Shown in pieces: positions 35,457-43,913 of a stretch of 47,842 bases of DNA. A model generated the notes under the pieces. The model did not search any database. It was not told the DNA's origin and worked only from the letters and a program-made list of their open reading frames with translations. The translations under genes and the position numbers were made by a program. Position 1 is the first letter of the stretch. Each line of letters starts with the position of its first letter. The DNA is from Spirobacillus cienkowskii (lineage in GTDB: Bacteria; Bdellovibrionota_B; Oligoflexia; Silvanigrellales; Silvanigrellaceae), in contig QOVW01000068.1 of assembly GCA_003339605.1 (NCBI GenBank), positions 1-47,842 on the forward strand, written 5' to 3'.

Positions 35457-36200
35457 ATGTTCCTAAATAACACATTTTTTAAAAAAAGTTTTAAAATGGC
35501 AAAAAAAATCTTTATTCTTTTAGTGATCTCATTAAATTGCTCTGCCTGCGTTATTGGGTTTAGTAATTTTCAAAATCACATCCCAGAAGAGTATGCAAAA
35601 GTATACGTGCCAGCAGCAATTGATAATTCAATTTATTCTGGCAATTCTAGCAGATTATCTCAAGCAATCCGTAAAGAACTTTCTTTAAGAACAGATTTAC
35701 AGTTAACAGATATCAATCATGCTCAATGGGCACTTTTTATCAAAATAACAGATCGCTTGCAAAACATTATTGCTGTAGATGACTGCAAAAATCCCTCTGC
35801 CGCATCGATTGCAAACGGTGCCTATCTATGCTCTAAAATTCATCCAGAACTGACGAATCAAGCAAATGTCCCTTATTCACTCAATCAACCAAACATTTCT
35901 CCTGCAAAAGAGGAATTATCACTTATTGCTGAAATTAAAGCCATAGACCTCAATACTGGAAATGTAATTTGGGCTAAGGAATACAGTTCAAAAAATATTC
36001 AACCAATTTCTTTTCATGAAATTGGAGATACAGACGGCAAAACAGTAAAATACATGCAATGGACTCCTGATCTTCATATTCTGCGATATCAAGAAGCTGT
36101 TGATAATGCCGTCATGTCTTTTGCAAATACAGTAGCAAGCGACGTGCTAAAAACAATTTTTGCTTCAATGCCGAAGCGCGGTTCCAAAAGCACCAATTGA
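35457..36200 (+). CDS. LptE-like outer-membrane lipoprotein
   Basis: The N-terminus is a lipoprotein-like signal, ending at the weak lipobox CSAC. The body has strand-helix-strand features of the LPS-assembly lipoprotein LptE: an early strand with AKVYVPAAIDNSIY, then SRLSQAIRKELSLRTDLQLTD, then a WALFIKITDRLQNI strand. LptE plugs LptD in the outer membrane. ATG 35457 is nine bases from the glutaredoxin stop; an inner ATG at 35496 is possible and would shorten the signal peptide by 13 residues. No lptD is in the window, so the match is moderate. Confidence 0.6.
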   Translation: MFLNNTFFKKSFKMAKKIFILLVISLNCSACVIGFSNFQNHIPEEYAKVYVPAAIDNSIYSGNSSRLSQAIRKELSLRTDLQLTDINHAQWALFIKITDRLQNIIAVDDCKNPSAASIANGAYLCSKIHPELTNQANVPYSLNQPNISPAKEELSLIAEIKAIDLNTGNVIWAKEYSSKNIQPISFHEIGDTDGKTVKYMQWTPDLHILRYQEAVDNAVMSFANTVASDVLKTIFASMPKRGSKSTN

Positions 36201-36296
36201 TAAAATAGGTGACGAGAGATTGAAAAAAATAAACACAAAATGTAGTTTTGTGGCGTTTTCATGTGAAGATTAACAACTCTTAAGTGGAGAGTCTCT

Positions 36297-38384
36297 ATGT
36301 TGTCAAATTTTGTTTCAAAACATAAAAAAGAGTTAGAAAATATTGCGCTTGCAGTAAGGCTACTGAGCATGGATGCCGTTTTGAAAGCGAAATCTGGTCA
36401 TATTGGCTTACCACTTGGGGGTGCTGAAATGGGCACCCTTCTTTATTTTGCAGTGATGCGCCATGATCCTCAGAACCCTCAATGGCTCAATCGCGATCGA
36501 TTTGTGTTGTCTGCAGGCCACGGAAGCATGCTCCAATATTCTTTATTGCATCTTTCAGGGTATAAACTTCCTATAGAAGAAATTATTCAATTTCGCCAAA
36601 TAGGCAGCCTTACCCCAGGGCATCCCGAATTTGGGCATACACCAGGTATCGAATGCACCACAGGCCCCTTAGGCCAAGGCATTTCTCATGCAGTGGGTAT
36701 GGCGCTTGCTGAAAGAATGCTCGCAGCCCGCTTTAATAGTCAACATCATCAACTGATTGAGCATAATACTTTTGTCATTGCAGGCGATGGATGCTTGATG
36801 GAGGGTGTGAGCAGCGAAGCATCAAGCTTTGCTGGGCATTTAAAACTCAATAAACTGATTACCCTTTATGATGCGAATAACATTACTATTGATGGAACAA
36901 TTGACATCTCATTTTCTGAAAATGTTGCACAACGCTATGAAGCTTACGGCTGGAATGTTCTCTATGCAAATGGCAACAACTTTGACTCCCTCTCTCAAGC
37001 AATGGAAACGGCTTTAACAAACGCTAATCGTCCTCAAGGTGAAACAGGACCAACGCTTATTATTTGCAAAACAATACCAGGCAAAGGCTCTCCAAAGTGG
37101 GAAGGGAAACCAAAAATTCACGGCAATCCCATGAGTGAAGACGATGTCAAAGAAGCAAAACAACATTTAGGAATTTCAAATTTAGAACCTTTTTTTGTTC
37201 CTGATTACTGCCTCGTTTCTGCAAAAAAAATGATGGAACTTCTCTCAGAACATGTTTTAGATTGGAAAAAATCGTTTGAAAAAATTATGCAACAATGGGA
37301 AATAGAAACCCCTGAAAAACTAAAACTCTGGAACTTGCATTTTTATTCGAATAAAGCAATAAACAGCAAAATTAATGATGATACTTGGCAATCAGCGCTC
37401 ACTAAAATGGCAACCCGTGTTGCAAGTGGCAAAGCTCTGTGTGCGTTAGCAGCCACAGATCCAACATTAGTGGGAGGATCTGCAGATCTTGCAGGTAGCA
37501 ATGCAACAACTTTACCCAATACTTCGTTTATAACGGCAACAGATTTTTCTGGCAGAAATATTCATTTTGGTGTGCGTGAGCATGGCATGGCAGCAATTTG
37601 CAACGGCATTACCTTGCATGGAGGACTGCGTGCATACTGTGCTACAATGGTCGTTTTTTCTGATTACATGCGCCCAGCAATCCGTTTAGCAGCTTTAATG
37701 CAAATCCCAACTTTATTTATATTAACTCACGATAGCTATGCGGTTGGAGAAGACGGCCCTACCCATCAACCCATCGAACACGCAGCATCACTGAGAGCAA
37801 TCCCTAACCTAAACGTTATTCGACCAGCTGATGCCATAGAAACATTTGCTGCATGGGAATTTGCGGTTTCAAGCACGTCACAACCAACTGCACTTTTATT
37901 AACACGTCAAGACCTCAATAATTTAGACGAATTGATTGATTCGCCACGTACGTTAAGAGCAATCAATGAAGGACTCGTAAACGGTGGATACATCGTTAAA
38001 GATTTCAATAACACAGCTCACGCACAAAAAATCATTCTTGTCGCTTCGGGAAGCGAAGTCGGACTCGCTCTCCAAACAGCATCACTGTTAGAAAAGCAAC
38101 CAAATGAAAAACCTATTTCTATTCGCGTGATCAGTGCGCCAATTCCGCAAAGACTGCCTGAAAATCCAATTTGGTTAAACAAATTTCTACCAAAAGAGAT
38201 TCCAGTCATTGCAATTGAAGCAGGCTCTCACATGGGATGGGGAGAAATTGTTGGCAGGGACGGAAAGATTTTTGGTTTAAAGAATTTTGGAGAATCGGCA
38301 CCAGCCCAGAAATTGGCACAACATTTTGGTTTTACGCCCGAAAAAATGTCAGAAAATATTTTAAATTTTTTACAAATCAGGTAG
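36297..38384 (+). CDS. tkt: Transketolase
   Basis: At 695 residues it is near the usual length. TPP and active-site motifs are present: SAGHGSMLQYSLLHLSGY at about 65-82, GPLGQGISHAVGMALAE near 125, the GDG motif in VIAGDGCLMEGVSSEA with an acidic DAN (LYDANNITIDG), EHGMAAICNGI in the middle, and a C-terminal domain. It transfers two-carbon units in the pentose phosphate pathway. ATG 36297 has GGAGAG ten bases before it. Confidence 0.96.
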   Translation: MLSNFVSKHKKELENIALAVRLLSMDAVLKAKSGHIGLPLGGAEMGTLLYFAVMRHDPQNPQWLNRDRFVLSAGHGSMLQYSLLHLSGYKLPIEEIIQFRQIGSLTPGHPEFGHTPGIECTTGPLGQGISHAVGMALAERMLAARFNSQHHQLIEHNTFVIAGDGCLMEGVSSEASSFAGHLKLNKLITLYDANNITIDGTIDISFSENVAQRYEAYGWNVLYANGNNFDSLSQAMETALTNANRPQGETGPTLIICKTIPGKGSPKWEGKPKIHGNPMSEDDVKEAKQHLGISNLEPFFVPDYCLVSAKKMMELLSEHVLDWKKSFEKIMQQWEIETPEKLKLWNLHFYSNKAINSKINDDTWQSALTKMATRVASGKALCALAATDPTLVGGSADLAGSNATTLPNTSFITATDFSGRNIHFGVREHGMAAICNGITLHGGLRAYCATMVVFSDYMRPAIRLAALMQIPTLFILTHDSYAVGEDGPTHQPIEHAASLRAIPNLNVIRPADAIETFAAWEFAVSSTSQPTALLLTRQDLNNLDELIDSPRTLRAINEGLVNGGYIVKDFNNTAHAQKIILVASGSEVGLALQTASLLEKQPNEKPISIRVISAPIPQRLPENPIWLNKFLPKEIPVIAIEAGSHMGWGEIVGRDGKIFGLKNFGESAPAQKLAQHFGFTPEKMSENILNFLQIR

Positions 38385-38396
38385 CTTTTCTAATCT

Positions 38397-38942
38397 ATGA
38401 AAGAAAAATTATACAATTCATTAGAAAAAATTAACAAGACAAATGCTAATATAATATATGCATTCCTATTATTTTGTATTTTTACATTTAAAATTTTACA
38501 TTACAATCAACAAAATTTTGATTTCTGGATTGAAACTATTGGAACAATATTACAACTTGCACTGCCTTTTTATGTGGTTGTTCCTTTATTATGGAAAAAA
38601 GATTTTCTTGGCACGAAACAAATGCTAAAATTTTTAATTGCTGTATTAATTATCATATGGTCACTCAAACTTGGTTTGAGTGACTTACTTGGCTTTAATA
38701 CAACACGTCCACGAGGAGGAGACATGAGCTTTCCAAGTGGGCATACAGCAGGTGCATTCTTGGGAAGCGTGTTTTTAACCATTCGGTATGGCTGGAAATA
38801 TGCTTTAGTGGTATTGCCTTTGGCTTTTTACGTTGCTTTTTCAAGAATTTTTTCAAAAGCTCATTGGCCGGCTGATGTTGTTGCATCAATTGTAATTTGC
38901 ACAATCTTAGGTTTAATGATTGTAAGACCATTCAAAAAATAG
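38397..38942 (+). CDS. PAP2-family membrane phosphatase
   Basis: Five or so membrane helices surround the acid phosphatase motifs: a first RP (TTRPRGGD), then SFPSGHTAGAF with its catalytic His, then SRIFSKAHWPADV, the S-R-x-x-x-x-x-H-W-x-x-D pattern. PAP2 enzymes cleave lipid phosphates such as undecaprenyl-diphosphate or phosphatidate. It follows transketolase by 12 bases. Substrate is unknown. Confidence 0.88.
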   Translation: MKEKLYNSLEKINKTNANIIYAFLLFCIFTFKILHYNQQNFDFWIETIGTILQLALPFYVVVPLLWKKDFLGTKQMLKFLIAVLIIIWSLKLGLSDLLGFNTTRPRGGDMSFPSGHTAGAFLGSVFLTIRYGWKYALVVLPLAFYVAFSRIFSKAHWPADVVASIVICTILGLMIVRPFKK

Positions 38943-38977
38943 TCTTTTTATACTAAATTATATATCAGGGAACAAGG

Positions 38978-39745
38978 ATGTTACCTAGCAGCTTATCCGA
39001 GATAAATAGCGATTGGTTTTATTATTTTAAAATAATAATATTTTTTATTGTTTTTACTTGCTTAATTCTTTTATTTCATTCTTTATTTAAAAAATTTTTA
39101 GTTAAAACAAGAATAATAAATTTTTGCTTTTTAATATTTTTTATGATAGCTTATTTTTTTCAAAATCAAGGCTTATATAAATTTACTAGTTTTATTTTTT
39201 ATACTGTATTAATAATTTTATTTCAATTTATTATAACAAAATTCTTCGCATTTATTAAAAATTCTATACAAAAATTTAAACTTATTTTATTTAAGACACC
39301 AAAACCTAAATTCAATAAATTTGGAACACCGCATATTTTAACTTCTTTTGGATTAAAAGTAAGAAGTAAAAGTGAAGTTTTTATTGCAGAAAAATTATAT
39401 GAACAAAAAATTACTTTTTTTTACGAAAAACCACTAACCGCCGATGGTAAAACATATTATCCTGATTTTACAATTTATCATGGGAAAAAAACTTACTACT
39501 GGGAACATTTTGGACTATTGAGTGATAAAACCTATTATCAAAAAACTGAAATCAAATTAAAATGGTATAAAAAAAACTTTCCAAACAAACTTGTTTGGAC
39601 TAAAGAAAGTCCGCAATTATTACTTGAAATTGAAAAAGAACTAGAAAAAATTACGAAAACTAAGCCGCAGAATCGGTATCGTCGCTTTCTAAGCCGGCAG
39701 CCCCATGGGAAAAAGGAACATGAATCTCAAACTCGCCATATTTAA
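38978..39745 (+). CDS. Membrane protein with a PD-(D/E)XK-like nuclease domain
   Basis: Three hydrophobic segments lie at about 17-35, 46-63 and 71-92. The soluble part has RSKSEVFIAEKLYE (129-142, E133), FYEKPLTADG, TYYPDFTIYHGKK (PD at 162-163) and YYWEHFGLL (E176). These positions match the E ... PD ... E-x-H/K layout of the PD-(D/E)XK restriction-nuclease fold. Such a domain joined to a membrane anchor is uncommon. DNA cleavage is inferred, not shown. The last 86 bases overlap the convergent acidic-repeat gene, so the final 28 residues may be read-through. No methylase or helicase is next to it. Confidence 0.6.
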   Translation: MLPSSLSEINSDWFYYFKIIIFFIVFTCLILLFHSLFKKFLVKTRIINFCFLIFFMIAYFFQNQGLYKFTSFIFYTVLIILFQFIITKFFAFIKNSIQKFKLILFKTPKPKFNKFGTPHILTSFGLKVRSKSEVFIAEKLYEQKITFFYEKPLTADGKTYYPDFTIYHGKKTYYWEHFGLLSDKTYYQKTEIKLKWYKKNFPNKLVWTKESPQLLLEIEKELEKITKTKPQNRYRRFLSRQPHGKKEHESQTRHI

Positions 39746-41285
39746 CTTGTAATTTTCCATCAATATTTTCTATTAAAAAAGTTTCATCTTCTATTTGCAT
39801 TTCTATAATTTTACCTGGTTCTATTGTTTTAAATGGAATCGTAAAATCGGAACCATCTGATAATGTAACTGAAAAATAATTTCCTTTAACTTGGATTGAA
39901 GTTTTTTTATTGCTTGTTGGAATGTGAGACGGATCAGCATCCTCATCAAGTCCTATTGGAGCAACCTCATCTCCTGAATTGTCTGATACAGCAGATGCAC
40001 CACCTTTTCCTGTGGGATCATCATCTCCCATTCCATGATCAACTGGCTGCGGGTCGCTTGATTCGGAGGATGAATGAGCGCCCTCTGCAGTATCATCAAC
40101 AATCTCAAGATCTTTAATTTCTGCCGAGGAGTTTTCTGTCTCAGCACTCACAGCCCCTTCTTCGACCGCTATTTCTTTATCGCTCATGGCTTCGTTTCCT
40201 CCTGAAGCATCATCTATCGCTATTTCGTCTTCGGCAGAAACAGGACTTGCATCAGTAGATTCTTCAGCAGAAGCGCTATCAGACTCTAAAATAGCTGCTT
40301 CAGAAGATGCCTCGGACACAAGTGGCTCAGAATTTGAAACATCTAAAGGAGTTTCTTCATCAGGAGTGTCTTCTGTAGGTACTGCTTCTGCGGCTAATGG
40401 CTCTTCTGGAGCAACTTCTAACGACTCATCCACGCCCTCTGCTGCTGGAGCAGCATCTCCAACGACTGGCTCTTCTGGGGCAACTTCTAACGACTCATCC
40501 ACGCCTTCTGCTGCTGGGGCAGCATCTCCAACGACTGGCTCTTCTGGCGCAACCTCTAACGATTCTTCCATGCCTTCTGCTGCTGGTGCGGCGTCTTCTG
40601 TTGCAGCAGGAACTGCTTGGGCACTCGTGATCTGATTTTTTTCTAAAACCTCTTTAAAAGTTTGCAAGCCAATTCGAGAAACAACATCTGATAAATTTTC
40701 AGCACCCTGCTTATTTTGTGAGTATGTTTCTAACACCAATGAAATAGCTGTCCCAATATTGCTTCTGGGAATACCTTCTATCACCGATTCGGCAAGTTTC
40801 GGTTCCCCAGAAGTGCGGCCTCCAATACTCATATTATAACCTTGGGAATCGCCAACAATATGAATATCATCAGTCGCCGATGCCACACATGCGACAGCAC
40901 AGCCATTCATTCCAATATTTAAAGCAGTAAAAGAATCTTTAAATTTTTCGTTTAAAAAAGGTGAAATATCAATAGCATCACCAAGTGCATCCTGCTCGCA
41001 TTTGGAGCACAATTCACCAAGACATGCCTTAGGTGATAGAATCGAATGATTACGATAATGTTTTAATAATATTCCTGATTTGGCTAGTTTTGCGTGAAGT
41101 TCTAAAAGTTTCTCTTTTGGCACCATAAAACCAATGCGTTGATCTTCGGTGACTTTCAAAAAAACCGACACATCATCAGCAACATCACAAATAAGTCTCA
41201 ACTGACTCCCATTGTAAATACCACCGGCGGCTTCGGCAAGAACAAACAAATATCCATTTTTTAACTCAAACTGCCCAACAGCCAA
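39660..41285 (-). CDS. Sulfite/nitrite-reductase-like domain fused to acidic repeat region
   Basis: TTG 41285 has GGAGG seven bases upstream. Residues 1-185 look like the ferredoxin-type half of nitrite/sulfite reductases: a parachute-like N-terminal part, CLGELCSKC near 88-96 and MNGCAVACVAS near 126-136. The last has a CxxxC as in siroheme-Fe-S proteins; the first has non-standard Cys spacing (canonical is CxxxxxC). From about 220 to 440 the protein is acidic and low-complexity, with three 23-residue repeats (AAPAAEGVDESLEVAPEEP). A C-terminal beta-rich part follows from about 455. Function and cofactor are not certain; it may be a scaffold rather than an enzyme. Confidence 0.6.
   Translation of the reverse strand: MAVGQFELKNGYLFVLAEAAGGIYNGSQLRLICDVADDVSVFLKVTEDQRIGFMVPKEKLLELHAKLAKSGILLKHYRNHSILSPKACLGELCSKCEQDALGDAIDISPFLNEKFKDSFTALNIGMNGCAVACVASATDDIHIVGDSQGYNMSIGGRTSGEPKLAESVIEGIPRSNIGTAISLVLETYSQNKQGAENLSDVVSRIGLQTFKEVLEKNQITSAQAVPAATEDAAPAAEGMEESLEVAPEEPVVGDAAPAAEGVDESLEVAPEEPVVGDAAPAAEGVDESLEVAPEEPLAAEAVPTEDTPDEETPLDVSNSEPLVSEASSEAAILESDSASAEESTDASPVSAEDEIAIDDASGGNEAMSDKEIAVEEGAVSAETENSSAEIKDLEIVDDTAEGAHSSSESSDPQPVDHGMGDDDPTGKGGASAVSDNSGDEVAPIGLDEDADPSHIPTSNKKTSIQVKGNYFSVTLSDGSDFTIPFKTIEPGKIIEMQIEDETFLIENIDGKLQVKYGEFEIHVPFSHGAAGLESDDTDSAA
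40399..40605 (-). repeat. Three tandem 69-bp repeats in acidic region
   Basis: Units start at 40399, 40468 and 40537 (each begins GGCTCTTCTGG), a period of exactly 69 bases or 23 codons. The middle unit is nearly identical to the first, and the third has more changes. They encode an acidic Ala/Glu/Pro segment of the reading frame on the minus strand. Repeat number may vary between strains. Confidence 0.85.
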
Positions 41286-41349
41286 TGATATTCCTCCGCA
41301 TATCAGTTATATCTATGGTATCGTTTAGATTAATGGGAACTTGAGCGAC

Positions 41350-41376
41350 CATATGTGATGTTGATAGACACATATG
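41350..41376. promoter_or_regulatory. Inverted repeat in the khpA promoter region
   Basis: CATATGTG at 41350-41357 and CACATATG at 41369-41376 are perfect eight-base arms separated by 11 bases, between two divergently oriented genes (the acidic-repeat protein and khpA). A smaller GCCC-ATA-GGGC hairpin follows at 41391-41401. This could be an operator for a dimeric regulator or an RNA stem in the khpA leader. No regulator is identified. Confidence 0.4.
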
Positions 41377-41480
41377 ACTTGGTTGCTAAAGCCCATAGGG
41401 CATGACATCCAATAAAATCAAATAGATATATTTGAGTCTCTTTTGCCTCGGTATTTTAAATTAACAAGGAGTTTCTTTTT

Positions 41481-41738
41481 ATGTCCTCTCCCTCTGCCTC
41501 TTCCATGCGAGAATTGATTGAATTTGTTGCAAAATCTCTTGTTGATAATTCGGATAAAGTTGAAATCAATGAAATTAATGGAACCCAAACAAATGTGATA
41601 GAATTGCGTGTCGCCAAAGAAGATGTCGGTAAAATTATAGGAAAAAGTGGCAGAACTGCAGATGCAATTCGCACGATTTTAAATTGCGGCGCAGCAAAAC
41701 AAAATAAAAGATATATTCTTCATATAATTGATGAATAA
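41481..41738 (+). CDS. khpA: KH-domain RNA-binding protein KhpA
   Basis: The 85-residue protein is one KH domain. The RNA-binding GxxG loop is in VGKIIGKSGRTADAIRTIL at about 53-71. This short YlqC/KhpA protein binds RNA and in some bacteria forms a dimer with KhpB to control cell division and elongation. It is usually beside rpsP/rimM/trmD; here it stands alone. ATG 41481 has AAGGAG about nine bases upstream. It runs divergently from the acidic-repeat gene. Confidence 0.93.
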   Translation: MSSPSASSMRELIEFVAKSLVDNSDKVEINEINGTQTNVIELRVAKEDVGKIIGKSGRTADAIRTILNCGAAKQNKRYILHIIDE

Positions 41739-41851
41739 TATTATTTTTTATTAAATTCTAATAATTTAAAAATTTTTTTTTTAATCAAGATAAAATCATA
41801 TCCGATAAAATTACAATCTAGTAAACCCTGTCTGATTAAAAGAAGTCGAAC

Positions 41852-43042
41852 GTGAAAAGTCGTATAGGTTTAAAATTTATAGCATTGTATTTATTTGTTA
41901 TAATTTTTATCACAGAATCCTGTTCTCCTAATAAAATTAAATTTACAAAAATTACAATTAATCAACCAAACCATTTAAATTCATCATTAAACAACAAATC
42001 TAGCTATCTATCTATTAGGCCAATTCAAATTCCAGTCTCTATGAAAAATAATAGTGGTTTTTTATTAAATACAGAACTTAAATCTGGTACAAATAGTCTT
42101 TCATTACCAATTGGAACAATTTCTATAAAAATAGGTTTTTTAGCTATGGGTTATACAACTACAACACCTTCAAATTGTTCTAATACAAATTCTAATAATG
42201 ACTCTGAAAATGAAACAGAAAATGTTTTGTATACTGAATTTGAAACAGAATTGACAATAGATGAAAATACAACATCCATACCAATTAATTTTCCAAATCC
42301 TTTTAATATTGTTACTTTTGATAAATTTGGCTTTAAAATTAAAAATATTTTAGGAAATCCTGCAGCAGGAGCGACTATTTATTATATTGATCCTATAAGC
42401 GGAATAAAGCTCAGCGATCCTTGCACACAAACACCATTTTCAGATACAGCCGATAGCGAAGGTCGCGTTGCAATAGACATACCAATTTATTCTAGTTCTT
42501 CGCAATTTCTCTTTGAAATTGTTTCAACAGATGGCACAAAACGAATATTTCAACCAACCTTCACCAAAGGATCAACAGTTGCAAAATTTTACAACTTATT
42601 TATGGTTGACGGCAGTTATTCTCCAATGAATGAAGCGACAGATAGTTTTTTAAACAACCAACAAACTATTGCATATCGAAGAGATGTTTTGTTACGAAAT
42701 CCACGGTTTCCCGATATTGCAAATTACAGCATTCAAGCGCCAAATTCTACTACAGGAATGTTTAGTCTTTATCCATCTTCAATCACAAATAATTCAAACG
42801 AACTGATTAACAAAAGAAAATTTAAATTTCAATGTGAAATCAAATTAAGTTCAGGGACAATCATTTATCAAATGCAAAGTTGTAAAAATTTTTACTCAAA
42901 TTTTTTTACTGAACCAGTACAACTTTCGCAAGGACAAAGTTATACAATATCGGCCTATATTAACGATGAAGAAGGATTTCTAGCTTCGGATAAATCTGCA
43001 ACGACCCCTGCAACCGTGTCTTTCACTTATAATTTACCATAA
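41852..43042 (+). CDS. Hypothetical exported lipoprotein
   Basis: GTG 41852 begins a hydrophobic segment (LKFIALYLFVIIFITESC) whose last Cys at about 25 makes it a likely lipoprotein, though the lipobox (TESC) is atypical. The rest, 370 residues, is rich in Asn, Ser and Thr, with strands characteristic of exported beta-rich domains and with GNPAAGATIYYIDPISG (carboxypeptidase-regulatory-like) near 168. I do not recognise the whole. It looks like an outer-membrane or surface lipoprotein, resembling in style the one at 29912. Confidence 0.58.
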   Translation: MKSRIGLKFIALYLFVIIFITESCSPNKIKFTKITINQPNHLNSSLNNKSSYLSIRPIQIPVSMKNNSGFLLNTELKSGTNSLSLPIGTISIKIGFLAMGYTTTTPSNCSNTNSNNDSENETENVLYTEFETELTIDENTTSIPINFPNPFNIVTFDKFGFKIKNILGNPAAGATIYYIDPISGIKLSDPCTQTPFSDTADSEGRVAIDIPIYSSSSQFLFEIVSTDGTKRIFQPTFTKGSTVAKFYNLFMVDGSYSPMNEATDSFLNNQQTIAYRRDVLLRNPRFPDIANYSIQAPNSTTGMFSLYPSSITNNSNELINKRKFKFQCEIKLSSGTIIYQMQSCKNFYSNFFTEPVQLSQGQSYTISAYINDEEGFLASDKSATTPATVSFTYNLP

Positions 43043-43138
43043 TGAAATTTTATTTTTAAATTTAAAAAAAATATGTTATCAAAAAAATATTAAAATTATT
43101 TTGCAGTGGACACTTTCACGGATGATAAAGGACACAAC

Positions 43139-43903
43139 ATGACAGAGTTAAATCATGAGTTAATTAGAAGCATTGAAGCACAGGGAAATAGTGATTACGA
43201 AATATATTTACAAACCAAACAACTTCTCTCTCTACAAACATCATATGAACAACTTTGCAATCCTGATGAATTGCAATTTCAAATAGTACATCAAAGCGAA
43301 GAGTTGCTGTTTAAATTATTAAATCATACTTTACTTGAAATTCATAAAAATCTTCTCGAACAAAACGTAAATAAAATATTATCTCTTTTTCAGCGTGCTC
43401 ATTTAGCTCAATCTAATATATTATCAATTATAGAACTCCTTCACACCATGTCGCCTAAAGCTTACCAAGAAATCAGATTAAAGTTGGGTAATGGTAGTGG
43501 ACAAGATTCACCAGGTTTTAATATTTTCTTAAAAATTGCACCAATTTTATGGAAAACTTTTAAAAAAATTTATTTAGAAAATTCTGATGAAAAAATTGAA
43601 AAAATTTACAATTCAAACTTCAATCACTGTGATACTTACTTAATTGCTGAAGCTTTTTTAGAACTTGACGACAAATACAACAAATTTCTTTATTTTCATA
43701 TAAAACTTATTGGAAGAAGCATTGGCTTAAATGCATACTCTTTAAAGGGTAACATTGTTTCGGCATTAAATAACAGAATTTCTCGCTCTCTTTTTCCAGA
43801 ACTTCTTGAAATTCGATCTCAAATGACGGCTCTATGGGGCAATACATATGGTGTCAAAAGAAACAGTATTACGCCAGAGCAAAAAGTAGATGCTGTTTTA
43901 TAA
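43139..43903 (+). CDS. Divergent tryptophan 2,3-dioxygenase family protein
   Basis: ATG 43139 has AAAGGA upstream and is preferred over GTG 43106. The 254-residue protein has the TDO signature LQFQIVHQSEELLFKLL near 45-61, and helical parts continuing to IGRSIGL. In TDO the heme- and substrate-binding part carries GTGGSSG, followed by FPELWxxR; here it reads LNAYSLKGNIVSALNN then LFPELLEIRSQM, so the GTGGSSG loop is lost and a Trp is changed. TDO starts the kynurenine pathway; no kynureninase genes are nearby. A changed substrate is likely. It is convergent with glpK. Confidence 0.7.
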   Translation: MTELNHELIRSIEAQGNSDYEIYLQTKQLLSLQTSYEQLCNPDELQFQIVHQSEELLFKLLNHTLLEIHKNLLEQNVNKILSLFQRAHLAQSNILSIIELLHTMSPKAYQEIRLKLGNGSGQDSPGFNIFLKIAPILWKTFKKIYLENSDEKIEKIYNSNFNHCDTYLIAEAFLELDDKYNKFLYFHIKLIGRSIGLNAYSLKGNIVSALNNRISRSLFPELLEIRSQMTALWGNTYGVKRNSITPEQKVDAVL

Positions 43904-43913
43904 TCGTTAATAG

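Noticed and set aside
38978-39745. Complete restriction-modification system
   Set aside because: No methyltransferase, specificity subunit or helicase lies beside the nuclease-like gene.
40399-40605. CRISPR-like array
   Set aside because: Units are in-frame protein repeats of 69 bases without unique spacers.
40186-40635. 149-residue Ser/Ala-rich open frame antisense to the acidic repeats
   Set aside because: Low-complexity shadow created by the repeats; the minus-strand frame has a strong start and a conserved N-terminal domain.
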